Positions 1-7,862 of a stretch of 16,325 nt of DNA are shown here, piece after piece; position 1 is the first letter of the stretch; every line of letters begins with the position of its first letter. This DNA comes from JBBSHS01 sp038232515 (lineage in GTDB: Bacteria > Actinomycetota > Acidimicrobiia > Acidimicrobiales > JAUJNH01). Both the position numbers and the translations under genes were made by a program. The DNA lies in the NCBI GenBank assembly GCA_038232515.1, contig JBBSHS010000061.1:1-16325 (forward strand). The letters run 5' to 3'. The notes under the pieces were generated by a model that was given only the letters and a program-made list of their open reading frames with translations, made no database searches and was not told where the DNA came from.

Positions 1-119
1 CCGCCGCGGGTGGGGGGGCGCCCCCCGCCCCCGCCCCCCCCCCCCCCCCGGCGGGCGTCCCCCGCGGGCGCTCCGGCCCCCGGCCCGGGCGCCCCCGGCC
101 CCCCCGCCGCCGGCGGCGA
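1..119. other. Low-complexity G/C end, probable assembly or sequencing artefact
   Basis: Only about four of the first 119 bases are A or T, and there is an uninterrupted run of 16 C at 34-49. The reading frame of the ABC ATPase loses all family resemblance exactly where this begins. This is most simply an unreliable contig end, not biology. Confidence 0.7.
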
Positions 120-489
120 GGAGGTCGCGGGCTCGGGCCCGGTCGGCGTCGCTGTAGTCGTTCCACCACGACTCCAGGGCGGCGAACCGGCCGGTCATGA
201 CGACGTCAACCGCATGCACGGCCGGGCGCAGGGACCGGGTCACCGCCCCGCTGGTGAACCCGATACGGGTGCGCAACTGGCGTAGGTCGACCCGGCCCAC
301 TCGATGCCCCAGGATGTCGACCGTTCCCCCGGTGGGATGGTCGTGACCGCCGGCCAGCCGCAGCAGGGTCGTCTTGCCCGACCCGTTCGGGCCCAGCACC
401 ACCCACCGCTCAGCCGCTCGTACGTCCCAGTCGATCCCATCGAGGATGCGTCGGCCGTCCCGCTCGAAGGTGACGGCTCGCAGACGCAG
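1..489 (-). CDS. ABC transporter ATP-binding protein, truncated by the window end
   Basis: The minus strand reads as an ABC ATPase N-terminus. A first strand of the type LRLRAVTFERDGRRILDGID is followed by the Walker A motif GPNGSGKTTLLRLAGG and then a Q-loop-like region ending in VMTGRFAALESWW. The ABC signature, Walker B and H-loop are absent because the sequence becomes nearly pure G/C below position ~119 and the frame dissolves into Gly/Ala/Pro/Arg. The protein would energise an importer or exporter; the fold resembles cytoplasmic single-domain ATPases with VxxxGRF after the Q-loop, but the substrate cannot be told. No ATG, GTG or TTG lies at a sensible place. The only candidates are CTG codons at 504-502 (overlapping the thiC stop as CTGA) or 489-487, so translation is probably coupled to thiC or the start is mis-sequenced. 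Confidence 0.75.
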   Translation of the reverse strand, partial: MRLRAVTFERDGRRILDGIDWDVRAAERWVVLGPNGSGKTTLLRLAGGHDHPTGGTVDILGHRVGRVDLRQLRTRIGFTSGAVTRSLRPAVHAVDVVMTGRFAALESWWNDYSDADRARARDLLAAGGGGAGGARAGGRSARGGRPPGGGGGRGRGAPPHPRR

Positions 490-500
490 CGCGGTGCCGC

Positions 501-2252
<1,752 letters not shown>

Positions 2253-2256
2253 CTCT

Positions 2257-2352
2257 GCCTCCCTCCGCCGGCATTACCCGGTCCAGGTTCATGCGGTCGG
2301 CACCGACGACAGGTGCCCTCTCAGCCCGGTTGGTCCGAGCTCCCGCTGGTCG
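2257..2352 (-). promoter_or_regulatory. TPP riboswitch (THI element) controlling thiC
   Basis: On the minus strand the thiC leader shows the conserved TPP aptamer blocks in order: GGGAGCTCGG, then CTGAGAGGG (2324-2316), an inserted hairpin GGCACC...GGTGCC (2317-2299), the segment ACCGCATGAACCTGG, and GGTAATGCCGGCGGAGGGA at the 3' side. The 3' end of the aptamer contains the thiC Shine-Dalgarno, 5 nt from the ATG, so ligand binding can be expected to block ribosome access directly. No separate terminator hairpin with a U-tract is present. The site lies in the 144-bp gap between the PPK2 stop and thiC, so thiC probably has its own promoter just upstream (around 2360-2396), though none is obvious. 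Confidence 0.93.
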
Positions 2353-2396
2353 TCCCCCAGTGTGGCACGGCACCGGAGTGGGCGATGTGCGCGCCG

Positions 2397-3530
2397 CTAC
2401 CCCGGCGATCCGTCCCCACCAGATCGGCCTCGACCGCCGTCGAGGGGCGCCTCGGGGGTCCCCTCGAGGGGCGCACCCGGCAGCGCCGGAAGGCTCAGGC
2501 CCCTCGCTGCCATGCCCGTCTCGATCGCCTCGCAGGTGCGCTCGAGGACCCGTACCCTCGCCCACCGCTTGGAATCGGCTTCCACCAGGATCCAGCGGGC
2601 CGCAGCGTGGTCGGTGCGCTCCACCATGTCCTCGACGGCGGCCTCGTACTCGGTGCGCCTGTGGCGGTTCCGCCAGTCCTCGTCGGTCAGCTTCCACCGT
2701 TTCAGCGGGTCGGCCCGGCGACGCTCGAAGCGGCGGAGCTGCTCCTCGTCGGAGATGTGCAACCAGAACTTCACCAGTATCATGCCTTCTGCAGCCAGCG
2801 CCCGCTCGAACTCCACGATCTCGCCATAGGCCCGCTGCCACTGCTCGGCCGTAGCGAGGCCCTCGACCCGCTCGACCAGCACCCGCCCGTACCACGAGCG
2901 GTCGAGCACGGCCATCCCGCCCCATCCCGGTAGCGCCGGCCAGAAGCGCCAGAGGTAATGGTGCCGCTTCTCGTCGTAGGTGGGCGCGCCGAACTGGGCC
3001 ACGCGCACGTGGCGGGGATCGAGCCCGCCCACGAGGCGCCTGATCGCCCCTCCCTTGCCCGACGCGTCCCAACCCTCGAACACCACACACACCGGCGGCC
3101 CCAGACGGGCGGTCTCAGAAGGGCTCGCCGGCACCTGCCCGCCGAGCACCAGACGAAGTTGCAACAGGCGTTGTCGAGCGGCCGTGAGACGGGCCTCTTC
3201 CTGTTTGCGGGAGAGGTGCATGGTGAGGTTGAGCGCCTCCAGCCGGGAGGCGCCGGGGCCAGGGCCCTGTCCGACCCCCGGTGACTGCCGGCGGCTGGGC
3301 CAGCCGATGTGCTCCAGGCCCAGTCGAGGTTCGCCGCCTTCGACGGTGAGAGTGGTCGGTAGGCCCATCAGCAGCGGGTCCTCAACCACCTCGCCGGACC
3401 GCATGACCAGCACGTCACCCTTGTGCGCACCCGTCGTTATGACCACATCCACCCGCACGGTGCCCTCGTGGGGCTCGTCCCGGACGTCGAGAATCATGCC
3501 TTCGTAAGATCCGTCGGGCAGCGTGTCCAT
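2397..3530 (-). CDS. PPK2-family polyphosphate kinase with an N-terminal extra domain
   Basis: A 377-aa protein. Residues ~110-345 are a PPK2 domain: Walker A-like EGWDASGKGG (152-161), Walker B region VLDRSWYGRVLVERVEG (208-224), and the lid RRFERRRADPLKRWKLTDED (266-285). PPK2 enzymes move phosphate between polyphosphate and nucleoside mono- or diphosphates; which nucleotide is used here cannot be read from sequence. Residues 1-~73 are a separate small beta-rich domain of unknown role (DGSYEGMILDVRDEP, then ITTGAHKGDVLVMRSG), joined by a Gly/Pro/Arg linker to a natural-looking PPK2 start at MHLSRKQEEARL (104). The frame is continuous, so this looks like a fusion. The C-terminus (~348-377) is Gly/Pro-rich. 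ATG 3530 has a weak AAGG upstream. It is divergent from hup. Confidence 0.9.
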   Translation of the reverse strand: MDTLPDGSYEGMILDVRDEPHEGTVRVDVVITTGAHKGDVLVMRSGEVVEDPLLMGLPTTLTVEGGEPRLGLEHIGWPSRRQSPGVGQGPGPGASRLEALNLTMHLSRKQEEARLTAARQRLLQLRLVLGGQVPASPSETARLGPPVCVVFEGWDASGKGGAIRRLVGGLDPRHVRVAQFGAPTYDEKRHHYLWRFWPALPGWGGMAVLDRSWYGRVLVERVEGLATAEQWQRAYGEIVEFERALAAEGMILVKFWLHISDEEQLRRFERRRADPLKRWKLTDEDWRNRHRRTEYEAAVEDMVERTDHAAARWILVEADSKRWARVRVLERTCEAIETGMAARGLSLPALPGAPLEGTPEAPLDGGRGRSGGDGSPG

Positions 3531-3603
3531 GGCAGAAAGCCTTGCAGATCAACGACTTTGGCCATGAGCGCGGCAGGCGATATGGGAACCGCGAGGGAAA
3601 TGC

Positions 3604-3632
3604 TTGACCTGGGGCCGTCGTTCCCCTTTCAT
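3604..3632 (+). promoter_or_regulatory. Probable hup promoter
   Basis: TTGACC at 3604-3609 and TTTCAT at 3627-3632 are separated by 17 bases, within the 138-bp divergent gap between the PPK2 gene and hup. The -35 is a good match and the -10 is weak (4 of 6). A strong AGGAGG ribosome site follows at 3659-3664. Confidence 0.45.
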
Positions 3633-3668
3633 GGCAAGGAATCTTCCCCAATTCCACCAGGAGGTGGC

Positions 3669-4148
3669 GTGAACAGATCAGAGCTCATCGACCATGTGGC
3701 CAGTGCCGCAGGTCTGGACAAGAAGGCGGCCGAAGCCGCGGTGGCAGCGACCACCGACGCCGTGGTCGCCGAGATCAAGAAGGGCGAAAAGGTGTCCCTG
3801 TTCGGGTTCGGCACCTTCACGCCTACGTCGAGGGCCGCTCGTACCGGACGCAATCCCCAGACCGGTGTCCCCGTGAAGATCTCGGCGTCGAATGGGGTGC
3901 GTTTCGCACCCTCCACCGCGTTCAAAGCTTCTCTGAACGCCAAGGCTGCGGCCAAGAAGGGCGCAGCCGCCAAGAAGGCCGGTTCGGCCAGGGGCGCGGC
4001 TCCGGCCAAGTCCGGCGCCGCCAACAAGGCGGCGAAGGCCACCACGGCCACCAAGGCTCCTACCAAGACCAGCAAGGCCCCCACAAAGGCCACCAAAGCC
4101 ACCAAGGCCCCCACCAAGGCGACCAAGGCCACCAAGAAGAGGGGCTGA
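3669..4148 (+). CDS. hup: HU-family nucleoid protein with Lys/Ala/Thr tail
   Basis: A 159-aa histone-like DNA-bending protein. Residues 1-90 are a complete HU core: MNRSELIDHVA at the N-terminus, the GFGTF turn at 46-50, and the DNA-arm signature GRNPQTG at 60-66, ending in PSTAFKASLN. Residues 91-159 are a low-complexity basic tail of KKA, KAT and KAPTK repeats, as in actinobacterial HupB/Hlp, where the tail gives extra DNA compaction. The start is GTG 3669, chosen because AGGAGG (3659-3664) sits four bases upstream and the N-terminus then fits the family exactly; an open frame continues upstream but is not HU-like. A GGGGCT/AGCCCC palindrome overlaps its stop. In mycobacteria hupB also lies near ppk, cofC and gpsA. 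Confidence 0.95.
   Translation: MNRSELIDHVASAAGLDKKAAEAAVAATTDAVVAEIKKGEKVSLFGFGTFTPTSRAARTGRNPQTGVPVKISASNGVRFAPSTAFKASLNAKAAAKKGAAAKKAGSARGAAPAKSGAANKAAKATTATKAPTKTSKAPTKATKATKAPTKATKATKKRG
4049..4138 (+). repeat. Codon-level tandem repeats in the hup tail
   Basis: Imperfect repeats of AAG GCC ACC and AAG GCC CCC ACC encode KAT and KAPT units of the HU tail. Such tracts can change length by slippage, so the repeat number may vary between strains. Confidence 0.75.
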
Positions 4149-4154
4149 AGCCCC
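4141..4154. terminator. Short palindrome between convergent hup and PIG-L genes
   Basis: GGGGCTGAAGCCCC is a perfect palindrome that includes the hup stop codon and lies 10 bp from the stop of the convergent gene. There is no T-tract on either side. It may be a U-less terminator usable in both directions; weak evidence. Confidence 0.35.
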
Positions 4155-4164
4155 GTCTACCCGT

Positions 4165-4902
4165 CTAAATGCAGTCGATGAGGCGGTAGGCCTCGCCACG
4201 CTCGAACCCGGCCAGGGCGCCGTGTTCGGCCAGCTGACGCATGGTGCGCTGGCGGAAGCGGGCTATCTGCCCGTCGTCGTCGGCGTCGGTGATGCCGTGG
4301 GTCGATTGGAACTGCGAGCGATGCTCGAGCAGTGACCTGACCTTCGTCTCGGCCGCCTGCCCGTCGACCGACTCGACGTGATTGGCCTCGTCAGCCTCGA
4401 ACAGCAGCAGACAGCCGGGTCGCCACGGCGGCGAGCCCAGCTCGGGGAAGAAGTGCGGGTCGCGGGCGGCCACGACCCCGTCGGTGACCAGCCAACCGGC
4501 GTTGCGGTGGTCGGGGTGAAGGCGGTAGCGCTTCCAGGGGTCGTGGCCGATGACCACGTCGGGCCGGAACCGCCGGATCCAGTACGTGACCTGGGCGCGT
4601 TGCTGAAGCCCGGCCTCGAGCTGACCGTCGGGCCAGTCGAGGAACACCACATCGTCTGCCGCTCCACCCAACACCCGGGCCGCGGCCCGTTGCTCGCCCT
4701 GGCGTTCGACCACGAGGCGGCCGCGGTCCTGAGCGGGATCCCACGATCCCTTGTCACCGTTGGTACACACGAGATGGTGGATGGCGCACCCAGAGGCCGC
4801 CCATTTGGCCAACGTGGCGCCAGCCTGGAGCTCGACGTCGTCGGGGTGGGCGCAGATGGCCAATGCCCGCACGGGGACGGGCAGGTCCGACGTCAACTTC
4901 AT
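4165..4902 (-). CDS. PIG-L/LmbE-family zinc-dependent deacetylase
   Basis: A 245-aa protein of the PIG-L family, metal-dependent amidases that remove acetyl groups from N-acetylglucosamine-type sugars (for example MshB and Mca in mycothiol metabolism). It shows the metal-binding AHPDD at 18-22 and the second-site HPDH at 129-132, plus the TNGDKGSWD segment near 47-55 and the strand DVVIGHDPWKRYR. Its own substrate is unknown; it lacks anything that would single out MshB. ATG 4902 is chosen because the family N-terminus (VRALAICAHPDD) begins just after it. The frame stays open far upstream, but only as a shadow of cofC. It begins 22 bases after the cofC stop, so the two are almost certainly co-transcribed. 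Confidence 0.9.
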   Translation of the reverse strand: MKLTSDLPVPVRALAICAHPDDVELQAGATLAKWAASGCAIHHLVCTNGDKGSWDPAQDRGRLVVERQGEQRAAARVLGGAADDVVFLDWPDGQLEAGLQQRAQVTYWIRRFRPDVVIGHDPWKRYRLHPDHRNAGWLVTDGVVAARDPHFFPELGSPPWRPGCLLLFEADEANHVESVDGQAAETKVRSLLEHRSQFQSTHGITDADDDGQIARFRQRTMRQLAEHGALAGFERGEAYRLIDCI

Positions 4903-4924
4903 CGGCCGCCCCGCTGTGGCGGGT

Positions 4925-5515
4925 TCAGCGGCCTGGGAGGCCACACGCCAGCGGGGCAGCCGAAAGGTCGGCGGGTACGTCCACGTCGAAGCCGAGGTCG
5001 GTGTGGCGCACGATCCGCAAGGCCAAACCGAGCCGGGCGGCCTCGTCGACGTGGCGGCGGAAGGAACCGGGCCCGTACTGGAAGCGGAAATCGGCGCTGG
5101 CCGGAAGGCAGGCGACGTTGGTGCCGTCGCCATGGCGGTCGGGAAACAGCGTGATCCCCTGGAATCCGGCGGCCACGCCGAGGTTGCGGGCCAGGGGCAG
5201 GTCGGCGTGGGCCACGATGACCTGCTCGGTGCCGGCGGCGGCGAGGGCGGACACACCGGCCGAGACGGCGCCGTTCAGGCCCCGCCCCGGTTCCCAGATG
5301 ACCAGGCAGCCCCGGGCGTGGGCCCATGCCGCCACCGCTGCGTCGTCGCAGACGACGGCCACCGGCAGTGGCGCGGCGGCCGTCACCACAGTGTCGGCCA
5401 TGAACCGGGCCAGCGATGCCCGCGCCGGGGCGTCCAGTGCGGGAGCCAGGCGCCGCTTGGCCGACCCGAAGCCTTTGACCGGGACGAGAACGGTCAAAGG
5501 GCCGATGACGGGCAC
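4925..5515 (-). CDS. cofC: 2-phospho-L-lactate guanylyltransferase / phosphoenolpyruvate guanylyltransferase
   Basis: Coenzyme F420 biosynthesis enzyme (CofC, FbiD in mycobacteria). It activates 2-phospholactate or phosphoenolpyruvate with GTP to give the guanylylated precursor attached to Fo. The 196-aa product has the family blocks: N-terminal VPVKGFGSAKRRLAP (nucleotide-binding), AHADLPLA near 103-110, PDRHGDGTNV near 125-134, FRFQYGPGSF near 143-152, and DVDVPADL near the C-terminus. GTG 5515 is chosen because the family start follows at once and a TATGCT -10 element sits six bases upstream, consistent with a leaderless transcript. It is divergent from gpsA, an arrangement also known around fbiD in mycobacteria, and leads into the PIG-L gene. 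Whether it prefers phosphoenolpyruvate or phospholactate cannot be read here. Confidence 0.94.
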   Translation of the reverse strand: MPVIGPLTVLVPVKGFGSAKRRLAPALDAPARASLARFMADTVVTAAAPLPVAVVCDDAAVAAWAHARGCLVIWEPGRGLNGAVSAGVSALAAAGTEQVIVAHADLPLARNLGVAAGFQGITLFPDRHGDGTNVACLPASADFRFQYGPGSFRRHVDEAARLGLALRIVRHTDLGFDVDVPADLSAAPLACGLPGR

Positions 5516-5521
5516 CCGGCC

Positions 5522-5527
5522 AGCATA
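5522..5527 (-). promoter_or_regulatory. -10 element of a leaderless cofC promoter
   Basis: TATGCT on the minus strand ends six bases before GTG 5515, the spacing expected if transcription starts at or near the start codon. No convincing -35 and no Shine-Dalgarno is visible. Confidence 0.45.
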
Positions 5528-5636
5528 CGGCCGGCCCGATCGGCCTCGCTGGGTAGACGCCCGTCACGCCGGCGCCGACGCCGACGCACAGGCCTCGGGG
5601 TGCACAACCACCGGAGTCGGGAGCGCCCTGGAGGCC

Positions 5637-5642
5637 TACGCT
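5637..5642 (+). promoter_or_regulatory. -10 element of a leaderless gpsA promoter
   Basis: TACGCT is followed by eight bases and then ATG 5651. There is no Shine-Dalgarno at a usable distance. The same hexamer with the same eight-base spacing precedes the AI-2E permease gene at 15842, which strengthens both calls. Confidence 0.5.
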
Positions 5643-5650
5643 CGCCACCC

Positions 5651-6655
5651 ATGGCGACCAGGGTGGCCGTGGTCGGGGCGGGTTCATGGGGGACGACCGT
5701 TGCCTCCCTGGTCTCGGGCAATGCACCCACCATCCTGTGGTCCCGACGTGCCCGACTGGCCGAGGAGATCTCCCACTCACACGAGAACTCGACCTACCTG
5801 AAGGGATATGAGCTCCATCACGGGCTCAGGGCCACATCGTCCCTCCGCGAGGCGGTCACCGGCGCCGACGTGCTCATGATGGCCGTGCCCAGCCACGGCT
5901 TCAGGTCCGTGCTGGAGGAACTGTCCCCGTTCGTCGCCCCAGCGGCCCCCGTCGTCAGTCTGTCCAAGGGCATCGAGCAGGGCACCAACAAGCGCATGAC
6001 CGAGATCGTCAACGAGGTGCTTCCCGGTCATCCGGCGGGGGTGCTGACGGGGCCCAACCTGGCCAAGGAGGTGCTTGCCGGCCAGCCCACCGCATCGGTC
6101 GTCGCCATCCCGGCGGCATGGGCCGACGAGCTGATGGGCGTGTTCCACAGCCCGACTTTCCGGGTCTACACCAATCCGGACGTGGTGGGCTGTGAGGTGG
6201 CAGGGGCGCTGAAGAACGTCATCGCCATCGCCGTCGGGATGGCCGACGGCATGGGGTTCGGCGACAACACCAAGGCGGCGCTCATCACCCGCGGGTTGAC
6301 GGAGCTGTCGAGGCTGGGCGTCGCCCTCGGCGGTCGCTCCCTCACCTTCGCCGGACTGGCCGGCTTGGGCGATCTGGTGGCCACCTGCTCGAGCCCGCAG
6401 AGCCGGAACCGCACCGTCGGCTTCCGCCTCGGCCAGGGCCAGACGCTCGACGAGATCGTGACCGACCTCAAGATGGTGGCCGAGGGTGTGAAGTCCAGTG
6501 AAGCCGTGGTCGACCTCGGGCGCATCCACGGGGTCGAGATGCCGATCGTCGAACAGGTGGCGGCCGTCGTCCACCACAGTGTCGCCGCCGCCGCCGCCGT
6601 CGAGAACCTGCTGGCCCGGGCCACCGGCTCCGAGCTGGCCGACATCTGGTACTGA
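5651..6655 (+). CDS. gpsA: NAD(P)-dependent glycerol-3-phosphate dehydrogenase
   Basis: Reduces dihydroxyacetone phosphate to sn-glycerol 3-phosphate, the backbone of membrane phospholipids; cytoplasmic. The 334-aa protein is full length. It has the Rossmann motif GAGSWGTT (9-16), the MAVPSHG segment, SKGIE with Lys106, the LTGPNLAKE block, and the catalytic-lysine block GALKNVIAIAVG (Lys188), followed by GFGDNTKAALITRGLTE and the SRNRTVG segment at 251-257. The start at ATG 5651 is chosen because the Rossmann strand begins at once and a TACGCT -10 lies eight bases upstream; the open frame continues upstream across the cofC region but as a shadow. It is followed after 24 bases by the RpiB-like gene, which has its own strong ribosome site, suggesting an operon. 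Confidence 0.96.
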   Translation: MATRVAVVGAGSWGTTVASLVSGNAPTILWSRRARLAEEISHSHENSTYLKGYELHHGLRATSSLREAVTGADVLMMAVPSHGFRSVLEELSPFVAPAAPVVSLSKGIEQGTNKRMTEIVNEVLPGHPAGVLTGPNLAKEVLAGQPTASVVAIPAAWADELMGVFHSPTFRVYTNPDVVGCEVAGALKNVIAIAVGMADGMGFGDNTKAALITRGLTELSRLGVALGGRSLTFAGLAGLGDLVATCSSPQSRNRTVGFRLGQGQTLDEIVTDLKMVAEGVKSSEAVVDLGRIHGVEMPIVEQVAAVVHHSVAAAAAVENLLARATGSELADIWY

Positions 6656-6679
6656 GACAGCACCATAGGAGGACCTGGC

Positions 6680-7087
6680 GTGCGTATCGCCTTCGGGACC
6701 GACGAGCACACCCCGCTGACCGAGGCCATCGTGACCGGACTGGCCAGCCGGGGTCACGACGTCGTCCTTGTGGCCGACGCCGACTGCTGGCCCGTCGCCG
6801 GCCGGCTCGTGGGCGAGGCGGTCGCCGCAGGTACGGCTGAGCTGGGCGTCGTGTGCTGTTGGACCGGCACCGGGGTTTCGATCGCCGCCAACCACGCCAG
6901 CCCGGCGGTACGGGCCGCCCTTTGCTCCGATGCCGAGACAGCACGGGGGGCGCGCCGCTGGAACGACGCCAACGTCCTCGCCCTGAGCCTCCGCCTCACC
7001 ACCGAGGCGTTGGCCACCGAGATCCTCGACGCCTTCCTGACCACGCCACCGGACGAAACGGAGCGGCCGAACATTGACCGCTGCTGA
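6680..7087 (+). CDS. RpiB/LacA/LacB-family sugar-phosphate isomerase-like protein
   Basis: A 135-aa protein of the ribose-5-phosphate isomerase B / galactose-6-phosphate isomerase fold, which interconverts aldose and ketose phosphates. Family features seen are the N-terminal strand MRIAFGTDEH, the phosphate-binding loop CWTGTGVSIAANH with Cys60 at the catalytic-Cys position, and the NDANVLALSLR segment. However, the residue just before NDANVL, a histidine in E. coli RpiB (RQHNDTNVLA, involved in sugar-ring opening), is Trp94 here, and the usual DH after the first strand reads DEH. Activity on ribose 5-phosphate is therefore uncertain; another phosphosugar is possible. GTG 6680 has a textbook AGGAGG (6667-6672) seven bases upstream. 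It follows gpsA closely and is likely co-transcribed. Confidence 0.85.
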   Translation: MRIAFGTDEHTPLTEAIVTGLASRGHDVVLVADADCWPVAGRLVGEAVAAGTAELGVVCCWTGTGVSIAANHASPAVRAALCSDAETARGARRWNDANVLALSLRLTTEALATEILDAFLTTPPDETERPNIDRC

Positions 7088-7145
7088 CCCAGCCCGTCTG
7101 CGGGTCCATGCCCAGCACCGCCGCCGGGCTGTCAGACTCGCGGCC

Positions 7146-7850
7146 ATGACTCCGAAGTGGGGCCGGCTCGCCGTGGTTCTCATGCTGGCGGTCGTACTGG
7201 GTGGTTGCGCCATGTTGTCGGCCGAGCGCACCACCCGCTCGAAGCTCAAGGGCGCCGGGTACGACGCCACATTGTCGGTCGACGAGACGAACGGTTTCAC
7301 CACGGCCACCGTGGGCCTCAGGCGGGCACCCGCCGACCCTGAGGCGGCTCCCGAGCGGGCCGCCTGCATAGTGTGGAAGTCGTTCCCTTACAGGATCGAT
7401 GCAGTCAGCATCAGCGGTGCCGTGTCCGACATGTTCCTGCGAAGCGACCTCGTCCAGGCGTGCGGCCCGCGGCCGGCGGGCTACGACGACAAGACGATCG
7501 GCAGCACCTTCCTCCAGATCGGCAAGGGCGTCGCCATCGGCGCCGGTATCGGTTGCCTGGCCCTGGTGGTGGCCGGGGTCGTGCTCGGCGTGGTCCTGCT
7601 CCGCCGTTCGCGCCGACGTCGGGCCAGCCCATCACCGCCCGGCTACGGCGGCTCCCCGCCGGCGGGGTACCCGCCCCCCCCGGGTGGTGGCTACGCGGCG
7701 CCGCCCACGCCGTATGGGGCCCCGCCCGCCGGCCTGCCGGCCTGGGGTTCCCCGCCTCCGATCGACCCTCCGCCCTGGGGACCCCAGCCCGGGGCACCGC
7801 AGCCCGAGCCACGGCCGGAGCCCGGCCCGTGGACCTCACCTCCGCGGTAG
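7146..7850 (+). CDS. Lipoprotein with an additional transmembrane helix and Pro/Gly-rich tail
   Basis: A 234-aa envelope protein of unknown function. Residues 1-21 are a lipoprotein signal (basic MTPKWGR, hydrophobic stretch, lipobox LGGC with Cys21), so Lgt should lipidate it. Residues 22-~120 form the extracytoplasmic domain, with conserved-looking Cys74 and Cys106 that could form a disulfide. A second hydrophobic stretch at about 126-152 is followed by RRSRRRR, which predicts membrane crossing with the remainder inside the cell. Residues 160-234 are a Pro/Gly/Tyr-rich cytoplasmic tail (PPGYGGSPPAGYPPPPGGG). ATG 7146 is chosen because it gives the signal peptide; CAGACT seven bases upstream could be a leaderless -10. 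The stop lies inside a hairpin shared with the rnhB start. No family is recognised. Confidence 0.8.
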   Translation: MTPKWGRLAVVLMLAVVLGGCAMLSAERTTRSKLKGAGYDATLSVDETNGFTTATVGLRRAPADPEAAPERAACIVWKSFPYRIDAVSISGAVSDMFLRSDLVQACGPRPAGYDDKTIGSTFLQIGKGVAIGAGIGCLALVVAGVVLGVVLLRRSRRRRASPSPPGYGGSPPAGYPPPPGGGYAAPPTPYGAPPAGLPAWGSPPPIDPPPWGPQPGAPQPEPRPEPGPWTSPPR

Positions 7851-7862
7851 GTGAGGTCCGTG
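7828..7862 (+). promoter_or_regulatory. Hairpin at the lipoprotein/rnhB junction
   Basis: GGACCTCACC (7831-7840) and GGTGAGGTCC (7850-7859) are perfect inverted repeats around a nine-base loop. Two wobble pairs and a C-G pair extend the stem to 13 pairs (7828-7862). The 3' arm contains the GGTGAGG that would serve as ribosome site for GTG 7860, and also the alternative GTG 7851. It may restrain rnhB translation, act as a processing site, or partly terminate transcription. Confidence 0.6.

Noticed and set aside
4049..4138. Repeats considered as a CRISPR-like or regulatory array
   Set aside because: Unit length, codon phase and lack of spacers show they are coding repeats of the HU tail.
4903..5256. 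N-terminal extension of the PIG-L frame
   Set aside because: Overlaps cofC in another frame and is Pro/Ser/Thr-rich; the true start at 4902 fits the family and the operon spacing.
4751..5650. N-terminal extension of the gpsA frame
   Set aside because: Runs antisense through cofC and the PIG-L gene; the Rossmann strand begins at 5651.
5777..7369. 530-aa open frame on the minus strand
   Set aside because: Mirror of gpsA and the RpiB-like gene, both of which carry full family motifs.
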